Source: Glaciihabitans sp. dw_435 (GTDB lineage Bacteria > Actinomycetota > Actinomycetes > Actinomycetales > Microbacteriaceae). Taken from it: DNA of 64,000 nucleotides. Positions 1-8,757 of the stretch are shown piece after piece; within the stretch, counting starts at the first letter, position 1, and each line of letters begins with the position of its first letter. Location of the stretch: contig NZ_JAAVUZ010000008.1 in assembly GCF_018449675.1 (NCBI RefSeq), positions 104,182-168,181 on the forward strand, given 5' to 3'. The position numbers and the translations under genes are program-made. A model generated the notes under the pieces. That model did not search any database. It saw nothing but the letters and a program-made list of their open reading frames with translations, and had not been told where the DNA came from.

Positions 1-307
1 CCCAGAGCTGCAGCTGCGGATCGACGGCGGTGTAGGCGGGACCGCCGGTCGCGCCACCACCCTCGGAGACGACGGGCGCGTGCGCGCGGTTGACCATGGC
101 GGTGACGAAGCGCGCCTGCCCCTCGGTTCCCCAGAGCAGCGCGTACACATAGGTGAGGGTGTGGCGCAGCCGCCGGGTCGGGTCGGTTGCAAAACTCGAG
201 TGCTCGGCGACGGCATGGCCAACAGCGGGGTTGCCCAGCTGCAGCAGGATCGCGCGGCCGCCGGCGCCCAACAGCACGGCCTCGGATCCCATGTCGCGTA
301 GTCGCAT
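1..307 (-). CDS. Oxygenase MpaB family protein (DUF2236), 3' part missing
   Basis: Reading the minus strand from the ATG at 307 gives 102 codons with no stop before the window edge, so only the N-terminal part is present. The protein opens with MRLRDMGSEAVLLGAGGRA, followed by ILLQLGNPAVGHAVAEHS, LRHTLTYVYALLWG, VNRAHAPV and DPQLQLW. This order of motifs is typical of the DUF2236/MpaB family, haem-containing oxygenases related to latex-clearing protein. The physiological substrate of actinobacterial members is mostly unknown. A purine-rich GAGAG lies about ten bases before the ATG. The family is assigned from motif recognition; no function is inferred. Confidence 0.8.
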   Translation of the reverse strand, partial: MRLRDMGSEAVLLGAGGRAILLQLGNPAVGHAVAEHSSFATDPTRRLRHTLTYVYALLWGTEGQARFVTAMVNRAHAPVVSEGGGATGGPAYTAVDPQLQLW

Positions 308-516
308 GCACCGATTCTCTCGCGTGCCGCTGTGCCTGCCATGGACGGATGCCCCGGCCCGGGGCATCCACTCGCCGCCGCGTCCCAGTGTCGGGGCGGG
401 GTCCAGCGGGAAACGGGTAGAGTTTCACGTGGTTCAGGTGTCTCGATGACGAGTTAAGTCGCTGTCGGGATGGTGTGCCGCGTCCGAGTAAGCCCGCCAC
501 GGATTGGAATTGCAGC
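308..516. other. Intergenic region between the divergent mpaB-like gene and sucC
   Basis: About 209 bases separate the two divergent start codons and should hold the sucCD promoter. I found no convincing -35/-10 pair, riboswitch or strong palindrome here. A GTG at 475 is in frame with sucC, but the residues it would add (up to 516) do not look like the family N-terminus. Confidence 0.5.
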
Positions 517-1686
517 GTGGATCTTTTCGAGTACCAGGCCAGGGACCTCTTCGAGTCCTATGGCGTACCTGTACTAGCCGGAATCACGGCCGACACCCCG
601 GACGAGGTGAGGGCAGCCGCCGAGAAGTTGGGCGGCGTTGTCGTCGTCAAGGCCCAGGTGAAGGTCGGCGGTCGCGGAAAGGCGGGCGGCGTCAAGGTCG
701 CCAAGACTCCGGATGAGGCGTTCGCCGCGGCGGAGTCCATCCTCGGACTCGACATCAAGGGCCACGTCGTCAAGCGCGTGATGGTCGCCGCCGGTGCCCG
801 CATCGCCCAGGAGTTCTACTTCTCGGTGCTGCTCGACCGCTCCAACCGCACCTTCCTGTCGATGGCCAGCGTCGAGGGCGGCATGGAGATCGAGATTCTC
901 GCCGTCGAGAAGCCCGAGGCCCTCGCCCGCCTCCAGATCGACCCGCTCGAAGGCATCGACGAGGCCAAGGCACTCGAGATCGCCCGCGCCGCCGGCTTCC
1001 CCGAGGAGCTGCTCGGCAAGATCTCGCCCGTCATCGCCCGCCTGTGGAACGTCTTCAAGGGAGAGGATGCCACGCTCGTCGAGGTCAACCCGCTGGTGCT
1101 CACCGAGACCGGCGAGATCATCGCCCTCGATGGCAAGATCACCATCGACGAGAACGCGGCGTTCCGTCACCCCAACCACCACGCACTCGAAGAGGCCGGT
1201 GACATCGACCCGCTGGAGGCGAAGGCCAAGGCCTCGAACCTCAACTACGTGAAGCTCGACGGTGAGGTCGGAATCATCGGCAATGGCGCGGGACTCGTGA
1301 TGTCCACCCTCGACGTTGTCTCCTACGCGGGAGAGAAGCACGGCAACGTGCGTCCGGCGAACTTCCTCGACATCGGAGGTGGAGCGTCGGCCGAGGTCAT
1401 GGCCGCGGGGCTCGACGTCATCCTCGGTGACGAGCAGGTCAAGAGCGTCTTCGTCAACGTCTTCGGTGGCATCACCGCCTGCGACGCGGTCGCCAACGGC
1501 ATCGTCGGCGCCCTCGAGAAGCTTGGCGACACGGCAACGAAGCCCCTCGTGGTGCGCCTGGACGGCAACAACGTCGTCGAGGGCCGCCAGATTCTTGCCG
1601 ACGCCGCTCACCCGCTGGTGACCGTTGTCGACACCATGGACGAGGCCGCCGACAAGGCAGCCGAACTCGCGTACGCAGCTCGCTAG
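517..1686 (+). CDS. sucC: Succinyl-CoA synthetase (ADP-forming) beta subunit
   Basis: The beta subunit forms with SucD the TCA-cycle enzyme that interconverts succinyl-CoA and succinate with ATP synthesis. The ATP-grasp fold is visible: a lysine-rich [15 protein letters not shown] nucleotide loop near residues 45-60, [19 protein letters not shown] in the middle, and the C-terminal ligase motif [20 protein letters not shown] start at the GTG at 517 because [19 protein letters not shown] is the usual family N-terminus and gives 389 residues, the normal length. An in-frame GTG at 475 would add 14 atypical residues. No clear Shine-Dalgarno precedes either start. sucD follows after 17 bases, so the two are one operon. 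Confidence 0.96.
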   Translation: MDLFEYQARDLFESYGVPVLAGITADTPDEVRAAAEKLGGVVVVKAQVKVGGRGKAGGVKVAKTPDEAFAAAESILGLDIKGHVVKRVMVAAGARIAQEFYFSVLLDRSNRTFLSMASVEGGMEIEILAVEKPEALARLQIDPLEGIDEAKALEIARAAGFPEELLGKISPVIARLWNVFKGEDATLVEVNPLVLTETGEIIALDGKITIDENAAFRHPNHHALEEAGDIDPLEAKAKASNLNYVKLDGEVGIIGNGAGLVMSTLDVVSYAGEKHGNVRPANFLDIGGGASAEVMAAGLDVILGDEQVKSVFVNVFGGITACDAVANGIVGALEKLGDTATKPLVVRLDGNNVVEGRQILADAAHPLVTVVDTMDEAADKAAELAYAAR

Positions 1687-1703
1687 GGAAAAGGAACAGC
1701 ACA

Positions 1704-2591
1704 ATGTCGATCTTTCTCGACGAGAACTCCGTAATCATCGTCCAGGGACTCACCGGGTCCGAGGGCACCAAGCACGCGGGCCGCATGCTCGCGTCGGGCT
1801 CGAAGATCGTCGGCGGGGTGAACCCGCGCAAGGCGGGAACGACCGTCGAGATCGAGGGCACCGAGCTGCCGATCTTCGGCACCGTTGCCGAGGCGATGAG
1901 CTCCACCGGCGCCAACGTGTCCGTCATCTTCGTTCCCCCGGCCCTCGCCAAGGGCGCGGTCCTCGAGGCGATCGACGCGGCAATCCCGCTTGCCATCGTG
2001 ATCACCGAGGGCATTCCCGTGCACGACTCCGCGGAGTTCTGGGCCTACGCCATCTCCAAGGGCAACACCACCCAGATCATCGGCCCGAACTGCCCCGGCA
2101 TCATCAGCCCCGGCAAGTCGAACGCGGGCATCATCCCGTCGACGATCACCGAGGCGGGACCCATCGGACTCGTCTCCAAGTCGGGCACGCTGACCTACCA
2201 GATGATGTTCGAGCTGCGTGATCTCGGATTCTCCACCGCCATCGGCATCGGCGGCGACCCCATCATCGGCACCACCCACATCGACGCCCTCAAGGCGTTC
2301 GAGGCGGACCCCGAGACCCGGGCGATCGTCATGATCGGCGAGATCGGTGGCGACGCCGAAGAGCGTGCGGCCGCATTCATCCAGGAGCACGTGACTAAGC
2401 CGGTCGTGGCCTACGTCGCGGGTTTCACCGCTCCCGAGGGAAAGACCATGGGCCACGCGGGCGCGATCGTCTCCGACGGAGCCGGCACCGCCCAGGGCAA
2501 GAAGGAGGCCCTGGAGGCCGCCGGTGTGCGCGTCGGCAAGACCCCGTCCGAGACCGCAGCGATCCTGCGTGAGGTCTACGCGGCGCTGTAA
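1704..2591 (+). CDS. sucD: Succinyl-CoA synthetase alpha subunit
   Basis: The 295-residue alpha subunit binds CoA and carries the phosphohistidine intermediate of succinyl-CoA synthetase. The sequence shows the CoA-binding Rossmann segment [13 protein letters not shown], the [15 protein letters not shown] motif, and [14 protein letters not shown] with the catalytic His at about residue 251. AAAGGA stands about ten bases before the ATG. It follows sucC closely in the same operon and ends at a hairpin shared with the convergent DUF4166 gene. Confidence 0.97.
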   Translation: MSIFLDENSVIIVQGLTGSEGTKHAGRMLASGSKIVGGVNPRKAGTTVEIEGTELPIFGTVAEAMSSTGANVSVIFVPPALAKGAVLEAIDAAIPLAIVITEGIPVHDSAEFWAYAISKGNTTQIIGPNCPGIISPGKSNAGIIPSTITEAGPIGLVSKSGTLTYQMMFELRDLGFSTAIGIGGDPIIGTTHIDALKAFEADPETRAIVMIGEIGGDAEERAAAFIQEHVTKPVVAYVAGFTAPEGKTMGHAGAIVSDGAGTAQGKKEALEAAGVRVGKTPSETAAILREVYAAL

Positions 2592-2606
2592 CTCTCCGCA
2601 CCACAC

Positions 2607-2640
2607 GAGGGCGCGATCAACTCCGGTTGGTCGCGTCCTC
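2607..2640. terminator. Hairpin between convergent sucD and DUF4166 gene
   Basis: GAGGGCGCGATCAA (2607-2620) can pair with TTGGTCGCGTCCTC (2627-2640) across a six-base loop: a 14-bp stem with two G-T pairs. It begins 16 bases after the sucD stop and overlaps the last codons of the convergent gene. There is no T tract on either side, so its action as a bidirectional terminator is inferred from position and stem strength. Confidence 0.5.
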
Positions 2641-3240
2641 GTCGGTTAACGCGTGCCGGAAGGTGAAGCTCCCGCGGTACTCGAAGATCTCGCCCAGCAG
2701 CGGATTGCGCATCCGCACGCTCACGTGCTGCGCGTCGCCGTCCCAGCATTCGGTGAGGGTGACGCGTGCCGACAGCACGGCGGGGACGGGCAGGCGCAGA
2801 CGCCGGAGGTGGAGCCAGACGCCATCGGACTGCATCGCAAGCGCGCCATCCACTATCCGCACCCTCAGGCGCACCTCGAGGCCGCGCCGCCGCCCCAGGA
2901 AGTCGTGGAGCCGGCCATCGATGACGTGCATGGTGTCTTCCATGATTCGCGTTCGCCCGGCGAACTGGAACAGCCGGCGGGCGCTCAACCCGTCGCCGGG
3001 GCCGGGCACGTTGAGGACCTCGAAGGGGATTGCCGTGCCGTACTCGGGAAATAGGATGTGGCGCCAGGCGAGGTAGGTGAAGACGGGGCGCAGCCATCGG
3101 TGGCGCGATCCGGCGACCTCGTACACGCCGGTGCCCACGCCGACGGAGCCGGCCGGCGGGCGTTCGAAGTAGGAGCGCAGCTCGGGAGCGAGGGCCGCGA
3201 AGTCGTCTCCGAGAACGCGCTGGTACACCGAGTCGGTCAC
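2617..3240 (-). CDS. DUF4166 domain protein (second of a tandem pair)
   Basis: The GTG start at 3240 overlaps the TGA of the upstream gene (GTGA) and gives 207 residues beginning VTDSVYQRVLGDDFAALAP. This matches the paralogue next door (MTSIFERALGEDFARLHP). Both have the DUF4166 pattern: a short helix with LGDDFA, a GTGVYEVAG/GTGVMSRV turn, PVFTYLAW, then a C-terminal beta-rich part ending in ...YRGSFTFR. No catalytic motif, membrane segment or signal peptide is visible, and the function of the domain is unknown. It is the last gene of a three-gene operon whose three genes each overlap by four bases. Confidence 0.8.
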   Translation of the reverse strand: MTDSVYQRVLGDDFAALAPELRSYFERPPAGSVGVGTGVYEVAGSRHRWLRPVFTYLAWRHILFPEYGTAIPFEVLNVPGPGDGLSARRLFQFAGRTRIMEDTMHVIDGRLHDFLGRRRGLEVRLRVRIVDGALAMQSDGVWLHLRRLRLPVPAVLSARVTLTECWDGDAQHVSVRMRNPLLGEIFEYRGSFTFRHALTDEDATNRS

Positions 3241-3905
3241 GTGCGGATCTCGTGTCGCACGGGCTTCAGCCGGGCGGGTGCGTCCTGGGCCGCGGTGAAG
3301 GTGCAATCGAAGGTGCCCTCGTAGCCGAACAGAAACCCGAACACCCGGTTATGCACCTCGAGGTTGATCGAATACTTTCCGAGCTCGTCGTTGTACGCCT
3401 CCCGCAGTGTCGCGCGCCCGCTGAACAGCATCGGGAAACGGAACGCAAGGGGCCCCTCGTAGAAACGCTGCTCGCCCGATCGCAGCAGCAGCGAGCCGTC
3501 GGGCTCGACCGTGAGATCGAGGTCAACGGCCAGGTGCTGGTGCGTGCCCAGGTAGTCGAGAACGACGCCGTCATGCAGCACCATGGTGGCGTCGAACCGG
3601 CTCGGGGTCGCGCGCACGCTGTACTCGCGCACGAACGTCACCGTCTCGCGGCCGAAGGGATCGCGGTACGGAAAGTTCTCGATCGTGAAGGGCACGTTCT
3701 CCCCGGTGTCCGGGATGAGAATGTTGCGCACCTTGCCGAGGTACAGGAACGGCAGGGTCCACCAGGGGCCGCGCCGCACCCGGGACATCACGCCGGTGCC
3801 CACACACGCGTAGCCAGCGTCGAGCCCCACGCCGAAGCGCTTCTGCAACTGCGGGTGGAGTCGGGCGAAGTCCTCGCCGAGTGCCCGTTCGAAGATTGAG
3901 GTCAC
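3237..3905 (-). CDS. DUF4166 domain protein (first of a tandem pair)
   Basis: This 222-residue protein is a paralogue of the gene just downstream. Shared landmarks are LGEDFARLHPQLQKRF near the N-terminus, VGTGVMSRV, PFLYLGKVRNILIP, and a C-terminal NRVFGFLFGYEGTF segment that corresponds to NPLLGEIFEYRGSF in the second copy. The start overlaps the stop of the SRPBCC gene by four bases (ATGA). Domain identity is from recognition of the DUF4166 pattern. Two copies behind a START-like SRPBCC protein hint at a common ligand or lipid-related role, but that is only inference. Confidence 0.8.
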   Translation of the reverse strand: MTSIFERALGEDFARLHPQLQKRFGVGLDAGYACVGTGVMSRVRRGPWWTLPFLYLGKVRNILIPDTGENVPFTIENFPYRDPFGRETVTFVREYSVRATPSRFDATMVLHDGVVLDYLGTHQHLAVDLDLTVEPDGSLLLRSGEQRFYEGPLAFRFPMLFSGRATLREAYNDELGKYSINLEVHNRVFGFLFGYEGTFDCTFTAAQDAPARLKPVRHEIRT

Positions 3906-4510
3906 GGGGTCTCCAGAGCGCTCAGGGTGGTCGGCGCGTCATCCATGGCGCGGCCCGAGCGCGGGGTGCGTTGGCAGCGCGCGGCGCGCGGTCGATCGGG
4001 CTTCCAGAATGCGAGGACGGATGCCACGGGCCACCGTTCCGGCTCGACGCCGGTCTCAGCCCAGATCCGCAGCCGCTCGAAACTCCACGCCGTCATCCAT
4101 CCGATGAAGCGGCGCATCACCAGCCGGTCGATGGTCGAGCCCCAGCCCGGCGCATAGTCGTAGCCGGTGATGAACCGCACCCCGTCGGGCGTCGGGACGT
4201 ATCGCCAGTATCCGCGGCCATCGCCCAACGGTGACAGCCGGTCCGCGGTGGTGAACCGCAACGCGGACGTGCGCGTGCCGTCGGGACGGTCGCGCTCGCC
4301 GAGGGAGGTTCCCGTGCCGGCAATCGTGTGGAGGGGTAGCCGCAGCTTGTACAAAAATCGGTATCCGCCGCTCGGCAGCGACTCCTGCGGGGTAATGCTG
4401 CTGAATCGCAGATCCCACCGCGGATGCAGCGTCGGCTCCTGGGTGAGGCGCCACACCGTGTCGAGGTCCGCGCGAATGAGCGTCTCGACGTAGATCGGGT
4501 GTGCGCGCAT
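3902..4510 (-). CDS. SRPBCC (START-like) family protein
   Basis: The 202-residue protein starts MRAHPIYVETLIRADLDTVWRLTQEP and continues with HPRWDLRFSSI, the standard opening of SRPBCC/polyketide-cyclase-like ligand-binding folds (beta strand, helix, W-D turn). VRFITGYDYAPGWG and a C-terminal helix MRRFIGWMTAWSFERL complete the fold. Such proteins bind hydrophobic ligands; the ligand here cannot be predicted. It is the first gene of the operon with the two DUF4166 genes and is divergent from the PerM-like gene, with 71 bases between. Confidence 0.75.
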   Translation of the reverse strand: MRAHPIYVETLIRADLDTVWRLTQEPTLHPRWDLRFSSITPQESLPSGGYRFLYKLRLPLHTIAGTGTSLGERDRPDGTRTSALRFTTADRLSPLGDGRGYWRYVPTPDGVRFITGYDYAPGWGSTIDRLVMRRFIGWMTAWSFERLRIWAETGVEPERWPVASVLAFWKPDRPRAARCQRTPRSGRAMDDAPTTLSALETP

Positions 4511-4566
4511 GGCCCCATCCTGTCATCACGGCGGCGAGGCACAGCGAGCATCAGTCATGGCGCGGG

Positions 4567-4572
4567 TAGGGT
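4567..4572 (+). promoter_or_regulatory. -10 box TAGGGT for the PerM-like gene
   Basis: TAGGGT sits nine bases before the ATG at 4582 and no Shine-Dalgarno lies between, so the transcript probably begins at or next to the start codon. The same string, GTAGGGTTCGAG, precedes the dimethylargininase gene at 8744. No clear -35 hexamer is visible. Confidence 0.45.
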
Positions 4573-4581
4573 TCGAGCGGT

Positions 4582-5958
4582 ATGAATCGCTCGCTCACCT
4601 CCCTGTTCGCCGCGTTCGAGGCTCTGCTGGTCGTTGCGATCGGCATCGGGATCCCGCTCGCGCCCCTCACCGTGCTCTGGGCACTGCAGTTCGGGTTCGC
4701 TCCCGACTGGACCGACTTCTGGCGTTCCTCCGTCGACATCTGGCTGATTGGCCACGGCGTCGACGTCACGTTCACCCTCGATGCCGCCACCGTGAAGTCG
4801 CTTGGACTCGACGGAGCCGGTACTCCCTTCATCGTTACCGCCGCCGCCCTCGGGATCGCCCTTCTCACCATCGTTCTGGGAGCTCGTGCCGGCCGCCGCA
4901 TCGCCCAGACCGACTACCGCCTGATCGGCAACGCGGTCGCGATCGGCGTCTTCGCGCTCTGCGCCGCGGGGGTCACCCTGTCCGCCAGGGCTGCGGGGGC
5001 GTCGCCGTCGCTGCCCCAGGGGATCATCCTTCCCTCCCTCATCTTTGCGCTCGGCGTCACCATCGGTTCCCTGCGGACGCAGCGGGCCGCGACGGATGCC
5101 ACGGGCAGTTCCATTCGCGACTGGATCGCCGATTGGCAACCGACGACCCGCGCCGCCGTCGCCACGGCGCTCCGGGGCGGAACCGCCGCGGCCGCGGCCG
5201 TTGTCGCCGCGGGATCGGTCATCGTCGCCGTTCTCATCTTCAGCAGTTATGCCGAAATCATCACCCTCTACGAAGGCCTGCACACCGAGGGTCTCGGGGG
5301 TTTCGCGCTGACGTTGGCGCAGCTGGCGTTCCTGCCCAACCTCGTGATCTGGGGTGTCTCGTGGCTCGTGGGTCCCGGGTTCGCGATCGGCGTCGGGTCA
5401 TCCGTCAGTCCGCTCGGCACGAGCCTCGGTCCGATCCCGGCGGTACCGGTGCTCGGCGCATTGCCCCTGGGGGACTCGAGCTTCGGGTACATCGGCCTTC
5501 TCGTTCCGATCGTCGCCGCATTCGTCTGCGCAGCCCTCCTGCGGGGGCGACTGCTCGCCGTGACCGGCGGCCCCACGGGCGCTCGTGGCATGTCGCGCAC
5601 GGCCCCGGCCCGGCGGCGTGTTCCTGCGGGTAGCGACAACGACCTGACGCAGCCACTCGACCTGGGCGACAACGATCTGACGCAGCCGCTGAACTTCGAC
5701 GAACGGCCCACTCCAAACGCGGGCATCATTCCCCGCCTGCTGGCTACGGGCCTCGGCATGGGCGTCGTGGGTGGCGCGCTGCTCGGGCTTCTCGCCTGGG
5801 CATCCTCCGGCGCTGCCGGCCCCGGCCGCCTGCACCAGGTGGGACCCGACCCCCTCGTGGTCGGCCTGTGGGCAGCGCTCGAAATCGGCGTCGCCGCGGT
5901 GCTTGGTCTGCTCGCTGCCGGCCACCTGCCCTCCCGCGAACGCGCTCCCCGGTCGTAA
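4582..5958 (+). CDS. DUF6350 / PerM-like integral membrane protein
   Basis: A 458-residue protein with many hydrophobic segments (for example LLVVAIGIGIPLAPLTVLWAL, AAAAVVAAGSVIVAVLIF, and a C-terminal pair ending in LGLLAAGHLP). In actinobacteria a DUF6350 protein of this type sits immediately before purN-purH, as here; the mycobacterial member PerM is linked to cell-division stability. A cytoplasmic-looking linker around residues 351-372 contains an exact-period duplication, DNDLTQPLDLG followed by DNDLTQPLNFD. The ATG at 4582 has no Shine-Dalgarno and fits a leaderless start. The assignment rests on topology and genomic context. Confidence 0.7.
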   Translation: MNRSLTSLFAAFEALLVVAIGIGIPLAPLTVLWALQFGFAPDWTDFWRSSVDIWLIGHGVDVTFTLDAATVKSLGLDGAGTPFIVTAAALGIALLTIVLGARAGRRIAQTDYRLIGNAVAIGVFALCAAGVTLSARAAGASPSLPQGIILPSLIFALGVTIGSLRTQRAATDATGSSIRDWIADWQPTTRAAVATALRGGTAAAAAVVAAGSVIVAVLIFSSYAEIITLYEGLHTEGLGGFALTLAQLAFLPNLVIWGVSWLVGPGFAIGVGSSVSPLGTSLGPIPAVPVLGALPLGDSSFGYIGLLVPIVAAFVCAALLRGRLLAVTGGPTGARGMSRTAPARRRVPAGSDNDLTQPLDLGDNDLTQPLNFDERPTPNAGIIPRLLATGLGMGVVGGALLGLLAWASSGAAGPGRLHQVGPDPLVVGLWAALEIGVAAVLGLLAAGHLPSRERAPRS

Positions 5959-5989
5959 CCACCCTCCGGCTGTGCCGCGTCAGGGCTGC

Positions 5990-6436
5990 TTAGCCGGCAT
6001 GCTGCTGGATCGACGGCCAGATGCCGCCCTCGGCGAATACTGTCGCCCAGTAGAACGGATTCAGCTCGACCAGTGACCGGCTTGACCATCCCTCAGGCTG
6101 GTCAGGGTCGCTGACCCCCACGCGAACATCCGGTCCCCACAGCGCGAGCCTTTCCTGGCATGCGCCACACGGGGCGAGAACTGTGACGCCTTCCCGCCCG
6201 TCTTCGCGGCTCACGCAGATGGACGCGATGATGCGTCGTCCCGCGGTGTAGGCCTCGCAGATCGGCCCGGTCTCCGCGCACAGGCTCATGGCGGCGTTGA
6301 AGTTATCGAGAGCGATCCCGGTGAGAATCGACCCATCGTCCAGACGAACGGCGGCGGCGACTGCCTCCTGTGCATCCGGCCACCGACGGCGCATCTGGTC
6401 AACAGCGTGATCGAACAGTTCCTGGTCAGCGTCCAT
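5990..6436 (-). CDS. Cytidine deaminase family protein
   Basis: This 148-residue protein belongs to the zinc-dependent cytidine/blasticidin deaminase fold. Metal ligands are visible as C53-A54-E55 in [18 protein letters not shown] (Glu as proton shuttle) and C90/C93 in PCGACQE. The first ligand is Cys rather than the His of deoxycytidylate deaminases, which matches tetrameric cytidine deaminases. The lysine- and arginine-rich sequence around [19 protein letters not shown] resembles the blasticidin-S deaminase subgroup, so the substrate could be cytidine, deoxycytidine or an analogue. It is transcribed away from purN, with 66 bases between the starts. Confidence 0.85.
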   Translation of the reverse strand: MDADQELFDHAVDQMRRRWPDAQEAVAAAVRLDDGSILTGIALDNFNAAMSLCAETGPICEAYTAGRRIIASICVSREDGREGVTVLAPCGACQERLALWGPDVRVGVSDPDQPEGWSSRSLVELNPFYWATVFAEGGIWPSIQQHAG

Positions 6437-6502
6437 GGCACGAGTCTTTCAGAGTTCGCCGACGCCGCCCGATACCAAAGCGCCGCCCGATATGCTTGGC
6501 CA

Positions 6503-7096
6503 GTGCTTTCGCTGGTTGTGCTCATATCAGGGGGCGGCTCTAACCTCCGCGCGCTCCTCGAAGCGTCGCAGGACGCCGAATTCCCTGCCCGCGTCATTGC
6601 CGTCGGCGCCGATCGCGATGCGGACGGCTTCGAACACGCCGAGGCGTTCGGCATCCCGACCTTCGCGGTCGCGCTGTCGAACTACCCGGACCGTGAGGCA
6701 TGGGGCGACGCGCTCGTCGAGCAGATCCAGGTGTGGCAGCCCGACCTCGTCGTCCTCAGCGGGTTCATGAAGCTCCTGCCGCCGCGGGTCGTGGACGCCC
6801 TCGGTCCCAACCTGATCAACACCCACCCGGCATACCTGCCCGAGTTTCCGGGGGCGCACGGCGTTCGCGACGCGCTCGCCGCGGGTGTCAGCGAAACCGG
6901 GGCGAGTGTCATCCTCGTCGACAACGGCGTGGACAGCGGACCCATTCTTTCCCAGCGCCGAATTCCCGTGTTGCCGGATGACACGGAGTCGAGCCTTCAC
7001 GAACGCATCAAGCCGGTCGAGCGGGAGTTGCTGATTCAGGCAGTGCTCGACATCGCCAACGGACACATCAACCTCAAGGAGCTGGCCACCACATGA
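6503..7096 (+). CDS. purN: Phosphoribosylglycinamide formyltransferase
   Basis: PurN transfers the formyl group of 10-formyl-THF to GAR in step three of purine synthesis. From the GTG at 6503 (197 residues, normal length) the protein begins [15 protein letters not shown], the family N-terminus with the phosphate loop. The three catalytic residues fall at canonical numbers: N106 and H108 in [15 protein letters not shown] and D144 in VDNGVDSGP. An open frame extends upstream to 6407 but would run into the divergent cytidine deaminase. TATGCT lies six bases before the GTG with no Shine-Dalgarno, so a leaderless transcript is likely. The stop overlaps the purH start (ATGA). Confidence 0.95.
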   Translation: MLSLVVLISGGGSNLRALLEASQDAEFPARVIAVGADRDADGFEHAEAFGIPTFAVALSNYPDREAWGDALVEQIQVWQPDLVVLSGFMKLLPPRVVDALGPNLINTHPAYLPEFPGAHGVRDALAAGVSETGASVILVDNGVDSGPILSQRRIPVLPDDTESSLHERIKPVERELLIQAVLDIANGHINLKELATT

Positions 7097-8715
7097 GCGG
7101 ACCAACACACGACCCGTCCCTGTACCGTCCCCGCGACGTCATCCAGATCCGCCGTGCGCTCGTTTCGGTGAGTGACAAGTCGGGGCTCGTCGAGCTCGCG
7201 ACGGCTCTGAACGCTGCCGGTGTCGAGATCGTGTCCACCGGTTCCACGGCGAAGACGATCGCGGCGGCCGGGATCCCGGTCACCGAGGTTGCCTCCGTCA
7301 CCGGCTACCCCGAGTCGCTCGACGGACGCGTGCGCACCCTGCATCCCGCCATCCACTCAGGTCTTCTCGCCGATCTTCGCCTCGAGTCGCACGAGCGCGA
7401 GCTCGCCGAGCAGGGCATCGAGCCATTCGAGCTCGTCGTCTCCAACCTGTACCCGTTCGTGGAGACCATCGCCGCCGGCGTTACGGGCGATGCCGCCGTC
7501 GAGCAGATCGACATCGGGGGCCCCGCCATGGTGCGTGCCTCCGCCAAGAACCACGCAAACGTCGCGATTGTCACCTCGCCGGCCAGCTACCCGCAGGTGC
7601 TCAAGTCGCTGTCCATCGGGGGAACCACCCTGTCGCAGCGCCGTCGCCTCGCCGCCGAGGCCTTCGCGCACACCGCCGCGTACGACACCGCCGTCGCCGC
7701 CTGGTTTGCCACGGAGGTCGCCGAGCACTCGCCCGCGTTCGCGCAGGTCGTGAAAGCGGATGACGCGCCGGCCGAGTCCATCGCAATCGAGGCGACTCTC
7801 AAGCAGGTGCTCCGTTACGGCGAGAACAGCCACCAGTCGGCCGCCCTGTATGTGCGTGCCGATGGCCGGGGGATCGCCCAGGCCGTGCAGCTGCACGGCA
7901 AGGAGATGTCGTACAACAACTTCGTCGACGCCGATGCAGCAGTGCGCGCCGCCTACGACTTCGCCCAGCCCGCTGTCGCGATCATCAAGCACGCAAACCC
8001 CTGCGGTATCGCCGTCGCCAGCGGTGACGGGGACCCGATCGCCAGCGCCCACCGCCGCGCCCACGAGTGCGACCCGGTGTCGGCGTTCGGTGGCGTCATC
8101 GCCGCCAACCGCCCGATCACCCTCGAGGCAGCGCAGTCGATCAAGGACATCTTCACCGAGGTCGTCGTCGCTCCCGGATTCGAGCCCGAGGCCCTCGAGG
8201 TTCTGCAGGCCAAGAAGAACATCCGCCTGTTGCAGCTTCCGCAGAACTTCCTGCGCGAGAACACCGAGATCAAGCAGATCTCGGGAGGCGAGCTGGTGCA
8301 GACCGCCGACGCGCAGTTCGCCCCGTTCGACCAGTGGACACTCGTTGCCGGAGACGCGGTCGACGCCGGCACGCAGGCCGACCTCGAGTTCGCCTGGACC
8401 GCCGTGCGCGCGGTCAAGTCCAACGCCATCCTGCTGGCCCACGAGGGTGCGTCCGTGGGGGTCGGCATGGGCCAGGTCAACCGCGTGGACTCCTGCCACC
8501 TCGCCGTCGATCGTGCCGGTGACCGCGCAAGGAGCAGCGTCGCCGCATCGGATGCCTTCTTCCCCTTCGCCGACGGACTCGAAGTGCTGCTCGAAGCCGG
8601 CGTTCGCGCCGTCGTGCAGCCGGGTGGATCCATCCGTGACGACGAAGTGATCGCCGCGGCCAACGCCGCCGGCGTCACGATGTACTTCACCGGGGAGCGC
8701 CACTTCTTCCACTAG
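7093..8715 (+). CDS. purH: Bifunctional AICAR formyltransferase / IMP cyclohydrolase
   Basis: This 540-residue enzyme performs the last two steps of IMP synthesis. The N-terminal IMP cyclohydrolase domain opens with [17 protein letters not shown] and contains STGSTAKTI and [11 protein letters not shown]. The C-terminal AICAR transformylase domain has [24 protein letters not shown] and the C-terminal [29 protein letters not shown]. It overlaps purN by four bases, so the two are translationally coupled. Its substrate ZMP is the precursor of ZTP, which the riboswitch before glyA at 42.3 kb detects. Confidence 0.97.
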   Translation: MSGPTHDPSLYRPRDVIQIRRALVSVSDKSGLVELATALNAAGVEIVSTGSTAKTIAAAGIPVTEVASVTGYPESLDGRVRTLHPAIHSGLLADLRLESHERELAEQGIEPFELVVSNLYPFVETIAAGVTGDAAVEQIDIGGPAMVRASAKNHANVAIVTSPASYPQVLKSLSIGGTTLSQRRRLAAEAFAHTAAYDTAVAAWFATEVAEHSPAFAQVVKADDAPAESIAIEATLKQVLRYGENSHQSAALYVRADGRGIAQAVQLHGKEMSYNNFVDADAAVRAAYDFAQPAVAIIKHANPCGIAVASGDGDPIASAHRRAHECDPVSAFGGVIAANRPITLEAAQSIKDIFTEVVVAPGFEPEALEVLQAKKNIRLLQLPQNFLRENTEIKQISGGELVQTADAQFAPFDQWTLVAGDAVDAGTQADLEFAWTAVRAVKSNAILLAHEGASVGVGMGQVNRVDSCHLAVDRAGDRARSSVAASDAFFPFADGLEVLLEAGVRAVVQPGGSIRDDEVIAAANAAGVTMYFTGERHFFH

Positions 8716-8757
8716 GTCGCAGGTGGTTCATAGAAACCCCCCAGTAGGGTTCGAGAC

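Noticed and set aside
475..516. Upstream GTG start for sucC
   Set aside because: The 14 extra residues ([14 protein letters not shown]) do not resemble SucC N-termini; the GTG at 517 gives the normal start VDLFEYQA.
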